A stretch of DNA of 64,000 nt from Bacillus sp. Cs-700 (GCF_011082085.1 NZ_CP041063.1:1364001-1428000), one strand, 5' to 3'. Counted from the first letter of the stretch, positions 35,981 to 45,866 are shown. Program-made: numbers and translations. Notes: generated by a model not told the origin, from the sequence alone.

Positions 35981-37303
35981 ATGGATGAACTCGTGATTGC
36001 TCGTTCATTGTTTGGCATGACAATGGGCGTACATATTATTTACGCTACTCTCGGAGTAGGGCTACCCTTAATGGTGCTTGTAGCTGAACTGATGTATCAA
36101 AAAACAAAGGATAAGGATTATGCACTCATGGCGAACAGGTGGACAAAAGGGTTTGCCGTATTACTCGGAGTCGCAATTCCAACAGGAACGATTGCAGGCG
36201 TGCAGCTTTCTCTGTTATGGCCAGGGTTTATGGAGGTTGTAGGACGAGTCATTGCCCTACCATTTCAAATTGAAATTTATGCCTTTTTCCTCGAAGCACT
36301 CTTTATGTCGATTTATGTTTATGCAGCAGATCGACTTTCTCCGCTTATGCGGATCGTTAGTGTTACACTCGTTGCCTTTGGCGCAAGTGCTTCAGCGATT
36401 TTAATTACAAATGTCCATGCTTTTGAAGGCACACCAGCTGGATTTGAAATAGTAGATGGGAAATTTGTTAACGTGGATCCGTGGGAAGCATTTTTTAATC
36501 CTTCCTTCATCGTTACAGCAGGACATGTCACAGTATCTGCCCTTATGACAGGTGCTTTTGTCATTGCTTCTATTGCTGCATATAAAATGATTCGTCAACG
36601 AGGGAATACGCGTGAATATAAATTTCATCACAAAGCTTTAATGATGGGACTGGTTATTGGAGGGATTTTTTCAATTTTAACGGCGTTAAATGGCCATGAA
36701 TCCGCTCAGCAATTGTATCAATACCAGCCTGAAAAGCTGGCTGCTGCAGAGGGATTGTTTGAAACACAAACATATGCCCCGCTTGCCATAGGTGGCTACA
36801 CGGATAAAGAGGAACGAGAAGTGAAATGGGCGATCGAAGTTCCTTGGGCGCTCAGCTTTCTAGCTGACGATGCTTTTGATACAGAAGTGTTAGGACTTGA
36901 AGAATGGCCAGAAGATGAGTGGCCACCCTTGTTTGTCCATACTCTATTTAATGCAATGGTTGGAATCGGCTCTTTATTGATGCTCCTATCCATCGTGGGG
37001 TTTACTTGGTACAAAATTCTCAAACGAAAAGAATTCCCACGCTGGCTGATGTGGGCGTTTATTGCCGCTGGTCCTCTTGCCATCACTGCAATCGAATTCG
37101 GATGGATCTTCGCTTGTACCGGAAGACAGCCATGGGTTATTTATCACGTGATGAAAACAGAAGAAGCGGTGACAACTTCTGGAAACATCGGACTGCTATT
37201 TGTTCTATTTCTCATTGTTTATATCATTCTTATGATTTCAACAGTGCTCGTGCTGCGTTATTATTTCAACCGTAATCCAATTAGTGAAGAACTTGATCAA
37301 TAA
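35981..37303 (+). CDS. cydA: Cytochrome bd-type quinol oxidase subunit I (short Q-loop)
   Basis: Oxidises quinol and reduces O2 without proton pumping. The 440-residue product has about nine membrane helices, the heme ligand His18 (GVHIIYATLG), a second His in TAGHVTVSALMTGAF, and the quinol motif GRQPW at about 381-385. The length and short Q-loop fit the cyanide-insensitive/YthA class rather than E. coli CydA. GGAGG precedes the ATG. Subunit II follows after 42 nt. Confidence 0.93.
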   Translation: MDELVIARSLFGMTMGVHIIYATLGVGLPLMVLVAELMYQKTKDKDYALMANRWTKGFAVLLGVAIPTGTIAGVQLSLLWPGFMEVVGRVIALPFQIEIYAFFLEALFMSIYVYAADRLSPLMRIVSVTLVAFGASASAILITNVHAFEGTPAGFEIVDGKFVNVDPWEAFFNPSFIVTAGHVTVSALMTGAFVIASIAAYKMIRQRGNTREYKFHHKALMMGLVIGGIFSILTALNGHESAQQLYQYQPEKLAAAEGLFETQTYAPLAIGGYTDKEEREVKWAIEVPWALSFLADDAFDTEVLGLEEWPEDEWPPLFVHTLFNAMVGIGSLLMLLSIVGFTWYKILKRKEFPRWLMWAFIAAGPLAITAIEFGWIFACTGRQPWVIYHVMKTEEAVTTSGNIGLLFVLFLIVYIILMISTVLVLRYYFNRNPISEELDQ

Positions 37304-37345
37304 TCCAAGGAATCGTACGTCTATTAAAAATAAGAGGTGAACAAC

Positions 37346-38377
37346 ATGTCAGAAGCATTCTACGCCATCACTTTAATATGGGGACTTGTTTTCATTTATG
37401 CGGTGATGGCGACAATCGATTTCGGTGCTGGATTTTGGTCGATGATTTATTTAAATCGAAATAACACGAAAGCAACGAACATAGCAAACCGCTACCTTTC
37501 TCCTTCCTGGGAAGTAACGAATGTTTTCATTGTAGCTATCGTTGTAGCGCTCTTTAGTTTCTTTCCTGGGGCGACATTTACTTTAGGGACAGTGTTACTT
37601 ATTCCTGGCAGTTTGATTATTTTATTACTTGCGCTACGCAGTGCCTTTCTCGTATTTTCCCATTCAGCATCGGAGAATTACAAACGGATCTTAACACTTA
37701 TTTCAGGAATTACTGGTTTCCTAATTCCAGCCCTTCTGATTTGTGTGTTACCGATTACGCACGGTGGGTTTATCAAAACAACAAACGGAGTAGAACGCTT
37801 GTTATTGAGTGAATTGTTTACAAGTCCAAGTGTCTACGCGTTTATGGCTTTTGCGATCTCAAGCACACTTTTTCTGTCATCACTTTTACTCTCTGATTAT
37901 TCAAACGTATCAGCAGATCAAGAAGCTTATCAAACGTATAGAAGAGATGCCATACTCGTTGGGCCAATCTCACTTGCGATGGCAGGTTTGCTCGTTCTCA
38001 CCATTCGTACAGAAGCGCCATGGCTTTATGAAAGGCTTATGGACTATGTGCCATGGTTGATTGGTTCAATGATCACTTTTGCGATCGGGTATCTCGCTCT
38101 CTTTATTCCAAGAAAAACAGGAGTCGGCATCCCAAGACTTGCTATGATTAGTATTGTTATTCAGTATTTACTCGCGAGCTATGCTTATGGATCAGCGCAT
38201 CTGCCTTATATCGTTTATCCAAATGTTACGATCGAAACAGGCTTTACAGATCCTGCTACCTTTCGCGCACTAATTGTCACGTATATAGTCGCTTTCTTTA
38301 TCTTAACACCAGGATTTATTTATTTCTGGCGCCTCTTCCTAAAAGATAAACGGTACCTTAAACAAAATGAATCTTAA
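37346..38377 (+). CDS. cydB: Cytochrome bd-type quinol oxidase subunit II
   Basis: Structural partner of subunit I with eight to nine membrane helices in 343 residues. It shows the CydB N-terminus (ITLIWGLVFIYAVMATIDFGAGFW) broken by no insert and ends FIYFWRLFLKDKRY. The ATG at 37346 is used: AGAGGTG lies just upstream, while a GTG at 37337 sits inside that site. Two genes and a strong terminator make a compact operon; no cydCD assembly genes are adjacent. Confidence 0.9.
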   Translation: MSEAFYAITLIWGLVFIYAVMATIDFGAGFWSMIYLNRNNTKATNIANRYLSPSWEVTNVFIVAIVVALFSFFPGATFTLGTVLLIPGSLIILLLALRSAFLVFSHSASENYKRILTLISGITGFLIPALLICVLPITHGGFIKTTNGVERLLLSELFTSPSVYAFMAFAISSTLFLSSLLLSDYSNVSADQEAYQTYRRDAILVGPISLAMAGLLVLTIRTEAPWLYERLMDYVPWLIGSMITFAIGYLALFIPRKTGVGIPRLAMISIVIQYLLASYAYGSAHLPYIVYPNVTIETGFTDPATFRALIVTYIVAFFILTPGFIYFWRLFLKDKRYLKQNES

Positions 38378-38380
38378 ACA

Positions 38381-38408
38381 AAAAAACGCAGCATATGCTG
38401 CGTTTTTT
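38381..38408. terminator. Bidirectional terminator between cydB and ysdA
   Basis: A 13-bp palindromic stem of AAAAAACGCAGCA with TGCTGCGTTTTTT between converging genes. Confidence 0.9.
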
Positions 38409-38412
38409 CATT

Positions 38413-38691
38413 TTACTTATTCAAGTAAATAGAACCGCTTATCAAAAGGATTTGTACAATCATAACTGCAGGAATGCCGTAAATAAATTGAGAATGCTTC
38501 GTTTTATGTCTAAATCGTTTCATACCAAGATACCCTCCCATACTCCCTCCAATTACAATAAAAAGCCACAACGTCTTCTCTGAAATCCTTCGCGCTCTCT
38601 TTTTTGCTCTTCGTTTGTCTACTCCCATTAGAATAAAACTTCCACTATTAATAAGAACCAAATATATAAAGAATATAATAAGAACGTTCAC
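38413..38691 (-). CDS. ysdA: DUF1294 membrane protein YsdA
   Basis: A 92-residue protein with two or three membrane helices and the DUF1294 pattern: FILMGVDKRRAKKRARRISE and then GGSMGGYLGMKRFRHKTKH. It starts at GTG (38691) with AGGAGG 9 nt upstream. It follows rplT, as ysdA does in B. subtilis. Function is not established. Confidence 0.88.
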   Translation of the reverse strand: MNVLIIFFIYLVLINSGSFILMGVDKRRAKKRARRISEKTLWLFIVIGGSMGGYLGMKRFRHKTKHSQFIYGIPAVMIVQILLISGSIYLNK

Positions 38692-38723
38692 TTTTCATTT
38701 CCTCCTTGCTTAAAGCTTTCTAC

Positions 38724-38758
38724 AAAAAAACCATCCTCAACGTATGAGAATGGTTTTT
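38724..38758 (-). terminator. Terminator of the infC-rpmI-rplT operon
   Basis: A 9-bp stem (38731-38739 with 38745-38753), extended by A-T pairs and followed by a T run on the minus strand. Confidence 0.88.
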
Positions 38759-38764
38759 GAGAAC

Positions 38765-39121
38765 TTATTTCAAGTTTTCTTTTGCTTTTGATGCTAGTTC
38801 AGCAAACGCTTTTTCGTCGTTAACTGCTAGCTCAGCAAGCATTTTACGGTTGATGTCGATACCAGCTGTTTTAAGACCAAACATCAAACGGCTGTAAGAA
38901 AGTCCGTTCAAACGAGCTGCCGCATTGATACGAGTGATCCAAAGCTTACGGAAGTCGCGTTTTTTCTGACGACGGTCACGGTAAGCGTACATATTTGATT
39001 TCATAACTTGCTGATTAGCAACTTTGAAAAGCAAAGACTTCGATCCGTAATATCCTTTTGCGAGTTTTAACGTTCTTTTACGTCTGCGACGTGTTACGTA
39101 GCCACCTTTTACTCTTGGCAT
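38765..39121 (-). CDS. rplT: Ribosomal protein bL20
   Basis: A 118-residue early-assembly protein of the 50S subunit. It begins [20 protein letters not shown] with the usual basic N-terminal extension, and the globular C-terminal domain follows at about 60. In B. subtilis L20 also represses its own operon by binding the infC leader; a comparable leader lies at 39988-40125. Confidence 0.98.
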   Translation of the reverse strand: MPRVKGGYVTRRRRKRTLKLAKGYYGSKSLLFKVANQQVMKSNMYAYRDRRQKKRDFRKLWITRINAAARLNGLSYSRLMFGLKTAGIDINRKMLAELAVNDEKAFAELASKAKENLK

Positions 39122-39166
39122 ACTAAACCCCTCCTAATTTCTGTGTCTAAATAATATGAAAACCGA

Positions 39167-39367
39167 TTACTTCTTGTTGTAGATTAAAGTCTTAATGCGC
39201 TTGAAGTCACCTGCGGAAACAAGAGAAGCTTTACGAAGCTTACGCTTCTGCTTTTGAGACTTGTTACCGAACATATGGCTAGTGTAAGCACGGCTGCGCT
39301 TAAGTTTACCTGATCCAGTTTTCTTAAACCGTTTTGAAGCTCCACGGTGAGATTTCATTTTTGGCAT
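39167..39367 (-). CDS. rpmI: Ribosomal protein bL35
   Basis: A 66-residue basic protein of the 50S subunit with [20 protein letters not shown] at the start. It lies between infC and rplT, in the universal order. Confidence 0.98.
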   Translation of the reverse strand: MPKMKSHRGASKRFKKTGSGKLKRSRAYTSHMFGNKSQKQKRKLRKASLVSAGDFKRIKTLIYNKK

Positions 39368-39389
39368 GAGTGAGTTCCTCCTTCAAGAA

Positions 39390-39905
39390 TTACTTTTCTG
39401 CGATAGGTGCCAAGATTAGGAACATGCTGCGTCCTTCCATTTTTGGTTTGGACTCAACAGTTGCAATATCTTTGCAATCTTCTGCTAGGTGCTCAAGCAC
39501 CTTTTTACCGATATCAGAGTGTGTAATCATACGTCCGCGGAAACGGATCGATGCTTTCACTTTGTCACCTTTTTCAAGAAACTTACGTGCATTACGAAGT
39601 TTCGTATTGAAGTCATGTTCTTCAATATTCGGGCTCAAGCGAACTTCTTTAACGGTAATAATCTTTTGTTTCTTACGCGCTTCTTTCTCTTTCTTCTGCT
39701 GCTCATAGCGGAACTTTCCGTAGTCCATAATGCGACAAACAGGAGGTTTCGCGTTTGGAGCAACCATCACAAGATCAAGATTTGCATTACGAGCCATATC
39801 TAATGCCTCATTTTTGGATTTCACACCAATTTGGTTTCCGTCTGCACCAACTAGACGTACTTCCCGAGCACGAATGCCCTCATTGACGTTCATATCTCTA
39901 CTAAT
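39390..39905 (-). CDS. infC: Translation initiation factor IF-3, with ATT start codon
   Basis: Binds the 30S subunit, prevents 50S joining and checks the initiator codon. The 171-residue product has the N-domain ([18 protein letters not shown]), the linker with [15 protein letters not shown] and the C-domain ending [14 protein letters not shown]. The start is placed at ATT (39905): GGAGG lies 9 nt upstream, and the peptide [15 protein letters not shown] matches the Bacillus N-terminus. The first ATG (39893) is 21 nt from that site. infC commonly uses rare start codons, which IF-3 discriminates against, giving autoregulation. Confidence 0.93.
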   Translation of the reverse strand: MSRDMNVNEGIRAREVRLVGADGNQIGVKSKNEALDMARNANLDLVMVAPNAKPPVCRIMDYGKFRYEQQKKEKEARKKQKIITVKEVRLSPNIEEHDFNTKLRNARKFLEKGDKVKASIRFRGRMITHSDIGKKVLEHLAEDCKDIATVESKPKMEGRSMFLILAPIAEK

Positions 39906-39987
39906 AATCAGCCACCTCCATGGTTATTGTTCGATGATGATCATCTCACATGATGTCATTAAATGGTTTATATCCGGTTCAAAGCAT

Positions 39988-40125
39988 AAAAAAAGCGTCG
40001 GCGCATACGACACCCACACATTACACAATTATAAGAACAGTGTACCTGCAAACTACCATTACGGCGTCAATCAGGTGAGAAGCGGGCGCTTCTGCTTGCT
40101 TTGTTTCCGATATTTAATTACCTAA
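39988..40125 (-). promoter_or_regulatory. L20-type autoregulatory leader of infC-rpmI-rplT
   Basis: The leader (TSS near 40122) holds a GAAGCGCCCGCTTC hairpin and a terminator stem (39995-40000 with 40008-40013) followed by seven T. A conserved infC leader with L20-controlled attenuation occurs in B. subtilis. The match here rests on position and on a long leader with terminator; individual L20-binding bases were not verified. Confidence 0.7.
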
Positions 40126-40128
40126 GAC

Positions 40129-40158
40129 AGTATACCATGCTGACCAAATTTATGTCAA
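40129..40158 (-). promoter_or_regulatory. Promoter of the infC operon
   Basis: Consensus -35 TTGACA (40153-40158) and -10 TATACT (40129-40134), 18 nt apart. Confidence 0.88.
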
Positions 40159-40250
40159 GGTGATAAGATTCGTTCGAAGTGCACTTGATTATCATAACGA
40201 ATCTTTCTCATTGTGACAAGTGTTTTTTGTGAATTTGTTTTATCTTATAA

Positions 40251-40278
40251 AATAAAGCCGGCATTTACGCCGGCTTTT
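40251..40278 (-). terminator. Terminator of thrS
   Basis: A 10-bp stem built on GCCGGC (40257-40262 with 40269-40274), just after the thrS stop, with a T-rich tail on the minus strand. Confidence 0.85.
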
Positions 40279-40280
40279 CG

Positions 40281-42218
40281 TTACTTTTTATCTTTAATTT
40301 CTTCTTCTATTCGAGCAGTAAATTCGTTTAGAGAAACAGTCTCAGAATCCTGCTGGCTGTAGCGACGAACATTAACCGCTTCACCTTCAACCTCTTTATC
40401 CCCTACTACAAGCATATAAGGGATTTTCTGCATTTGTGCTTCACGAATTTTGTACCCAATCTTTTCGTTGCGTTCGTCTACTTCAACTCGAATTCCAGCA
40501 CGTTGAAGTTTTTTCTGAACACTCTTCGCATATTCTAGGTGTACTTCCGAAACAGGAATAATTTCTGCCTGAATTGGAGCAAGCCATGTTGGAAACGCTC
40601 CTTTATATTCTTCAATCAAGAATGCTACAAAGCGTTCCATTGTAGAAACGACACCTCGGTGAATGACGACTGGACGATGATGGTTACCATCTTCACCGAT
40701 GTAAGAAAGATCAAATCGCTCTGGAAGTAGGAAGTCAAGTTGAACAGTCGAAAGTGTCTCCTCTTTACCTAGAGCTGTTTTCACCTGAACATCCAATTTC
40801 GGACCATAAAATGCCGCTTCGCCTTCTGCTTCTATATATTCAACGTTAAGGTCATCCATGGCTTCTTTTAGCATTTTTTGTGCTTTTTCCCACATTTCGT
40901 CATTGTCGATATACTTCTTCTTATCAGCTGGGTCACGATAAGAAAGACGGAATGAATAGTCACTAATATTGAAGTCTTTATAAACTTCTTGAATCAGCTC
41001 GACAACTTCAATAAATTCTTGCTTAATCTGATCTGGACGACAGAAAATATGAGCATCATTTAACGTCATTGAACGTACGCGCTGAAGTCCTGCTAGGGCA
41101 CCAGACATTTCATAGCGGTGCATTGTTCCTAGCTCAGCTACACGATAAGGAAGACTGCGGTAGCTTTTCAGATCATTTTTGTAAATCATCATATGGTGGG
41201 GACAGTTCATTGGACGAAGAACCAATTCTTCTGTTTCATCCATTTTCATTGGTGGATACATATCGTCTTGGTAGTGATCCCAATGACCACTTGTTTTATA
41301 AAGCTCCACGTTCGCAAGATGAGGTGTATAAACATGGTTATAACCAAGACGTTCCTCGAGGTCAACAATGTATCGTTCAATCGTACGGCGAATTGTCGCT
41401 CCTCTTGGCAACCAAATTGGGAGCCCTTGTCCAACTTCTTGAGAAATCGTAAATAGCTTTAGCTCTTTACCAAGTTTACGGTGATCGCGCTCTTTCGCTT
41501 CTTCTAAAAGACGAAGGTACTCTTCAACCTGGGATTGCTTCGGAAATGCTGTACCATAAATGCGTTGTAGCATTTGATTTTCGCTATCTCCACGCCAGTA
41601 CGCACCTGCAATCGATAGTAGTTTAAAGGCTTTGATCTTACTAGTTGAAGGAACATGTGGCCCACGGCAAAGATCAAAGAATTCGCCTTGTTCATAAATT
41701 GTCACTTGTTCATCGTCAGGTATCGCTTCAAGCAATTCTAACTTAAGATCATCGCCAATTTCCTTAAACATTTTCTCTGCTTCAGCACGACTGACAACAA
41801 TGCGCTTTACTTCAAGATTTTCATTAATAATTTTTTTCATTTCTTTTTCGATTTTCGGAAGATCTTCAGGTGTAATGGATACAGGGCAATCAATATCGTA
41901 ATAGAATCCACTATCAATGACTGGGCCAACGCCAAGTTTCACATCACTATAGAGACGTTTAATCGCCTGAGCCATTAAATGAGCCGTACTATGGCGAAGA
42001 ACTTCAAGTCCGTCTTCACTTTCTGATGTTACGATTTCAATCGATGCATCTACTTCAATTTCCCGACGCAAATCGAAAAGAACGCCATTCACCTTACCTG
42101 CAAGAGCTTTTTTCTTTAAGCCCGGACTAATTGAGCTTGCAATCTCTTCAGTTGTTGTTCCTTTATTAAATTCTTTCACAGAACCATCTGGGAACGTAAT
42201 CTTTACCATTTCAGCCAT
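40281..42218 (-). CDS. thrS: Threonyl-tRNA synthetase
   Basis: Charges tRNA(Thr). The 645-residue product has an N-terminal TGS domain (about 3-62), the editing domain with [15 protein letters not shown] and the SAD region (about 170-225), the class II core with [32 protein letters not shown] and [17 protein letters not shown], and a C-terminal anticodon-binding domain (about 535-645). Zinc ligands are expected at Cys of RPMNCPHH, His of NDAHIFC and the late His. A T-box leader precedes it. Confidence 0.97.
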   Translation of the reverse strand: MAEMVKITFPDGSVKEFNKGTTTEEIASSISPGLKKKALAGKVNGVLFDLRREIEVDASIEIVTSESEDGLEVLRHSTAHLMAQAIKRLYSDVKLGVGPVIDSGFYYDIDCPVSITPEDLPKIEKEMKKIINENLEVKRIVVSRAEAEKMFKEIGDDLKLELLEAIPDDEQVTIYEQGEFFDLCRGPHVPSTSKIKAFKLLSIAGAYWRGDSENQMLQRIYGTAFPKQSQVEEYLRLLEEAKERDHRKLGKELKLFTISQEVGQGLPIWLPRGATIRRTIERYIVDLEERLGYNHVYTPHLANVELYKTSGHWDHYQDDMYPPMKMDETEELVLRPMNCPHHMMIYKNDLKSYRSLPYRVAELGTMHRYEMSGALAGLQRVRSMTLNDAHIFCRPDQIKQEFIEVVELIQEVYKDFNISDYSFRLSYRDPADKKKYIDNDEMWEKAQKMLKEAMDDLNVEYIEAEGEAAFYGPKLDVQVKTALGKEETLSTVQLDFLLPERFDLSYIGEDGNHHRPVVIHRGVVSTMERFVAFLIEEYKGAFPTWLAPIQAEIIPVSEVHLEYAKSVQKKLQRAGIRVEVDERNEKIGYKIREAQMQKIPYMLVVGDKEVEGEAVNVRRYSQQDSETVSLNEFTARIEEEIKDKK

Positions 42219-42242
42219 GCTTCTTCACTCCTTTTTGCATAT

Positions 42243-42490
42243 AAAAAAACACTCATCCCAAAAGGGACGAGTGTTTTATCTCGTGGTTCCACCCTGCTTC
42301 CCGTATAAAGAAAATCCTATACGGCTCAGATTGCTGTAACGTAGCAGAAACGCTACCCTATTTCCAGGGCAGAGTTCAAAGGTGGTAAGAATGCTTGTCT
42401 CGCTAGGAAGTTCACACCAATCCTTCCCTCTCTTAAAGCAGACAGAACATCTCATGTCCTTATCGTAACAATAACGTATATGCGTGTATG
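42243..42490 (-). promoter_or_regulatory. T-box leader of thrS
   Basis: The T-box CAGGGTGGAACCACG is present on the minus strand at 42295-42281. A terminator (42246-42259 with 42264-42277) with seven T lies between it and thrS. A TTACCACC segment upstream could present the Thr specifier codon ACC, but I did not resolve stem I. Uncharged tRNA(Thr) should induce thrS. Confidence 0.92.
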
Positions 42491-42495
42491 TAGGT

Positions 42496-42524
42496 ATTAT
42501 AAGTAGTGTACTTATGAAAATCAA
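42496..42524 (-). promoter_or_regulatory. Promoter of the thrS T-box leader
   Basis: A perfect -10 TATAAT (42496-42501) and a -35 TTGATT (42519-42524), 17 nt apart, just after the end of ytxC. Confidence 0.78.
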
Positions 42525-42531
42525 GCTTATT

Positions 42532-43368
42532 TTAATGATTACCAGAAAAAAAGTTTTTAACCCGTGACAACGGAAAAACACATAATCGTTCTTCAAAAAC
42601 ATTACGAATGGTTTGAGCTAACCCTTCTTCCGTGTTTTCTGTATATAAATAAATTTCTTTAGGAGCAAGGATCAGAAGGGGCAAAAGTATTTCAGAATCT
42701 ATTTCTTCTAAAGAAAGTCCATTCGGAATGTTATCAAGTGGTTCATGAATCCCATTAAACTTATGACCACTTAGATCATATAATTGGTAGCTACCATTAA
42801 AAACAAGCACTACTTTTTCTTGGAGAGCCTCTCTTGATTTAAGAAGAAGCCTCAATGCTTCAATAAAGTTCTGATATTCTTGCTCAAGTTTATACTCGTC
42901 AATCGCTTCTCCAATCAGCTCAGTTAACAGAGCTCGGTAAGGACCGGTTCGAAACCGTAAATAAGAGTCAAATAAGATCGTTCCCCCCTGTTCAATGCAA
43001 GAGAACGTTGATCGATGCAATAAATCAACCCGTTTTGTATAACGGACAGCACCAGGGAGTTCATCTATGTTTCCTTCTCCAATACTTTTTGCAATTGCTG
43101 TAATTTCACCAATTTCATCTTTATCTTGATAGTAATATTTTGTTGTTAATATTTGTTTCATCCACTGTTTCTCATAGATGGTGCTAACACAGCGGACGAT
43201 GCATTGGGAGATGTGGTAACACAACTTTGCATTATATGGTTCCACTTGTACAGAGAGTGTTAATTCCGCTTCATTAACGGAGACTTTTTGTTGAACGTCC
43301 CTTTCCTTTATCAAAAGTTCATAAACAAATTGAAAATCTTCTTTTTGATCAAACGTTATTGAAACCAA
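42532..43368 (-). CDS. ytxC: Sporulation-linked protein YtxC
   Basis: A 278-residue protein placed between thrS and dnaI as in B. subtilis, with length close to YtxC. The middle part reads RFRTGPYRALLTELIGEAIDEY, typical of this Bacillaceae family. It starts at TTG (43368) with a G-rich site 6 nt upstream. No catalytic motif is visible. The link to sporulation comes from family annotation only. Confidence 0.8.
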   Translation of the reverse strand: MVSITFDQKEDFQFVYELLIKERDVQQKVSVNEAELTLSVQVEPYNAKLCYHISQCIVRCVSTIYEKQWMKQILTTKYYYQDKDEIGEITAIAKSIGEGNIDELPGAVRYTKRVDLLHRSTFSCIEQGGTILFDSYLRFRTGPYRALLTELIGEAIDEYKLEQEYQNFIEALRLLLKSREALQEKVVLVFNGSYQLYDLSGHKFNGIHEPLDNIPNGLSLEEIDSEILLPLLILAPKEIYLYTENTEEGLAQTIRNVFEERLCVFPLSRVKNFFSGNH

Positions 43369-43441
43369 TGTATTCCCCCCTGTCCACCTTCTTACTAAAA
43401 TCTATATGGCTTCAGATTGGAAATGATGTATAGAACAATAA

Positions 43442-43467
43442 AAAAGCCTTCCCTAAGGAAGACTTTA
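43442..43467 (-). terminator. Terminator overlapping the dnaI stop codon
   Basis: AAAGTCTTCC pairs with GGAAGGCTTT on the minus strand (one T-G pair), followed by a T run. The dnaI TAA (43467-43465) overlaps the base of the stem. Confidence 0.8.
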
Positions 43468-44397
43468 GACTCGTCTATTTTTCCCCTGTAAAAAGACTGG
43501 GGTGGTAAAATGCTTTATTCTTTCCATGATTCGCTTCGCTTTTGTTTCTTCAATTCCACTTTTATGAGAATAAGCGAGATGCTCCTCTAACAAGGAATAA
43601 TCCAAATTAGAAGAATAAAGCGTTGGTAACCCTTCTGTCATACGATATTGGAGCAGAGCACCAAGTATGTCATCCCGTACCCAACTCGAAATATTTTCAG
43701 CCCCAATATCATCAAGGATTAATAAAGGAGTCTCTTTTAAGTAATTTAGCTTTTCATCAATCGATTGATCTTGTATGGCACTTTTCATTTGTCGAAAGAA
43801 ATCAGGCGTATAAATAAACTGCGAACGGACGCCTTTTTCCTTGGCTAACTGATTTGCAATTGCCCCTAGAATAAATGTTTTGCCAACACCAAAACCACCA
43901 TGAATATAGAGCCCTTTCTTCGTTTCACCCGGAACAAAGTCCTCGACGTATTGAATAGCTGTGCCAATCGCTTCAATTCGCACAGGATCTTCATCATCCA
44001 AATCCGCAAATGTCGCTTCGAGAATTTCTTTTGGAATATAGTAGCTCTGAATCATTTCATTTCGCTTCTTATTCTTATCTTCTTCAATCCTTGTTGGACA
44101 GCGGTTATAACGAATATCGATGACTGAACGGTTAAGAAATAACTCTGGCTCGTACCCTTGCATCATATTAATACAGTTGGAGAGCCCAGGGCACCCCTCA
44201 CACCGTTTAGACTGAGTCGTAAATTCATACAATCTTGCAAGACTTCGATCAATCATTTTTTCATCGACTTCATCTTGTTCCTCAATAAATGCTTGAATAT
44301 CTTCATCTGCCATGATCGCTTTTTTCATTTCTTGATATTGCTGTTGGAACTTCTTGTTACCCGGCATTTTATTAAACGATTCTTGGATGGACTCCAT
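43465..44397 (-). CDS. dnaI: Primosomal protein DnaI, helicase loader
   Basis: An AAA+ ATPase of 310 residues that loads the replicative helicase with DnaB and DnaD. The N-terminal domain has the zinc-binding Cys cluster (CEGCPGLSNC and a later C). The ATPase has Walker A GGFGVGKTF, Walker B LLILDDIGAE and an arginine-rich end. The ATG at 44397 follows GGGGTG and gives a family-like MESIQESF start; a GTG at 44406 lies inside that site. It follows dnaB by 15 nt. Confidence 0.94.
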   Translation of the reverse strand: MESIQESFNKMPGNKKFQQQYQEMKKAIMADEDIQAFIEEQDEVDEKMIDRSLARLYEFTTQSKRCEGCPGLSNCINMMQGYEPELFLNRSVIDIRYNRCPTRIEEDKNKKRNEMIQSYYIPKEILEATFADLDDEDPVRIEAIGTAIQYVEDFVPGETKKGLYIHGGFGVGKTFILGAIANQLAKEKGVRSQFIYTPDFFRQMKSAIQDQSIDEKLNYLKETPLLILDDIGAENISSWVRDDILGALLQYRMTEGLPTLYSSNLDYSLLEEHLAYSHKSGIEETKAKRIMERIKHFTTPVFLQGKNRRV

Positions 44398-44412
44398 ACG
44401 TTTCACCCCGCT

Positions 44413-45765
44413 TTATTTTTTGTATTTGCTTAGCATCTTCTTAAGCTGATCTTGTTTTTCTGAGCGCTCTTCATGGGACATATCCGGTTCTTTTTGATCA
44501 GATATCCATTCAGGAACTTTGTCTTTTCGAGCTGTAGAACTTCCCTTTCCTCGAGATGCTGGATTCGCCTTTTTCTTGGGCTGCTGTAGTTCTTTTATGG
44601 CAAGATCCATGGCTTCTCTCACTGTCTTTACCCTTGCTCTTGCCCAGTGACTCGCAAATTTTTCTACGTAGTTTTTCGAGAGCTTTTTATCCTGTGTTTC
44701 AATAATAAAATCAAGGAGGACGTTCATTACACCAGGAGTTAGCTTCTGTTCATCCATAATACGCTCGACAAGTTTCATATCTGCTTCTGATGGCTTACCA
44801 CCTTCAGCCGCACGTTGAAGAATATCATAAGGTGTCATTTGCTCATAACGCTGAGCGGCCTTCTCCTCTTCCGTTACAGGCTCTTTTGTATGGAATTCTT
44901 GCAGTGCAGCAGGCTGTCGCCTATATTGAAGAGCAGGTACCTTTCCTCGATTTTCAAGAGCAAACCAGCTGCTTACTTCTTTTCGGAGAAGATCATCTGA
45001 TAGCTCATCATGATGAATGGCCGCCTGTTCCACGATTCGCCCCATTTCATAAGGCTCAATCTTATAGACAAAAGCAAGTCGCTCAATTGTTTTCTTAACC
45101 GAATCTGTAAACATTTTCTCTGTTACAATCATATCAGAAATGTGCTGTTTCATCACATCAAAGTCAAATTCAGATGAAGTGAAAACAAGTCCCTTATTAT
45201 CATTTCGACTTGCGATCTCTCGAACCTCATCTTCTTCCTCATAACTTGCCGTCATCTCAGAAGGATGAAGGGAATCGTATACTTCGTTAAACGAAGCAGT
45301 CATATCCTTATATTCTGACAAATCCGGCTTTTCAACAGAGAAATACTTTTTTAAATCCTGGTATCGATTACGGCCTAATCGATTGAACAAATAAATATTT
45401 AAAACACCGTCATTAAAAAAACGATCAGGTGTTAGCGGTGGCTGAAGCTCGTAAGTAAAGTGTCTCGTATCTTCTCCGTTTTTGAGGAAAGTTTTTAATA
45501 AGCCGATCCCCTCTAGCTTTCGTCGCTCTTCAAGTAGTTTTTTTGTATCCCATCTCATCATCAGTAATAAATGATGATGAGTCATTTTTGTAACAAGACT
45601 GTCCTGTTGCTCATGAGCGCTCCACATCGTCATATAGAGACTGTATGCCCCTGCACCAATTAGAGGCTGATATAACAAGGTAAGGACATTCCTATCGTAA
45701 TCATGCAATAACCCGAACGCCTCAATTTGAAGCGTATCAACAGGAAGAAGTTCTTTCCAATGCAT
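44413..45765 (-). CDS. dnaB: Replication initiation and membrane attachment protein DnaB
   Basis: The Gram-positive DnaB (not the helicase), which acts with DnaD and DnaI at origin and restart sites. The 450-residue product begins MHWKELLPVDTLQ, has a winged-helix N-terminal domain (LTLLYQPLIGAGAYSLYMTMW) and a DnaD-like DDBH2 region (about 310-400, with YVEKFASHWARARVKTVREA). The ATG at 45765 follows AAAGGTG at 6 nt; a GTG at 45774 sits within that site. Confidence 0.93.
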   Translation of the reverse strand: MHWKELLPVDTLQIEAFGLLHDYDRNVLTLLYQPLIGAGAYSLYMTMWSAHEQQDSLVTKMTHHHLLLMMRWDTKKLLEERRKLEGIGLLKTFLKNGEDTRHFTYELQPPLTPDRFFNDGVLNIYLFNRLGRNRYQDLKKYFSVEKPDLSEYKDMTASFNEVYDSLHPSEMTASYEEEDEVREIASRNDNKGLVFTSSEFDFDVMKQHISDMIVTEKMFTDSVKKTIERLAFVYKIEPYEMGRIVEQAAIHHDELSDDLLRKEVSSWFALENRGKVPALQYRRQPAALQEFHTKEPVTEEEKAAQRYEQMTPYDILQRAAEGGKPSEADMKLVERIMDEQKLTPGVMNVLLDFIIETQDKKLSKNYVEKFASHWARARVKTVREAMDLAIKELQQPKKKANPASRGKGSSTARKDKVPEWISDQKEPDMSHEERSEKQDQLKKMLSKYKK

Positions 45766-45866
45766 ATGCTTCACCTTTATATTCCTTCATAGATTTTTCT
45801 AACTAACTGATCGCCTGAGTCATAACAAGGTCTTGACTCATCATGGCATTTGTCTTATTAACGTAC

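Noticed and set aside
39730-40125. 131-codon open frame on the plus strand
   Set aside because: Antisense to infC and its leader, with no ribosome site; a shadow frame.
42276-42602. 108-codon open frame on the minus strand upstream of thrS
   Set aside because: It overlaps the end of ytxC and covers the T-box leader, ending at the T-box itself; no family resemblance.
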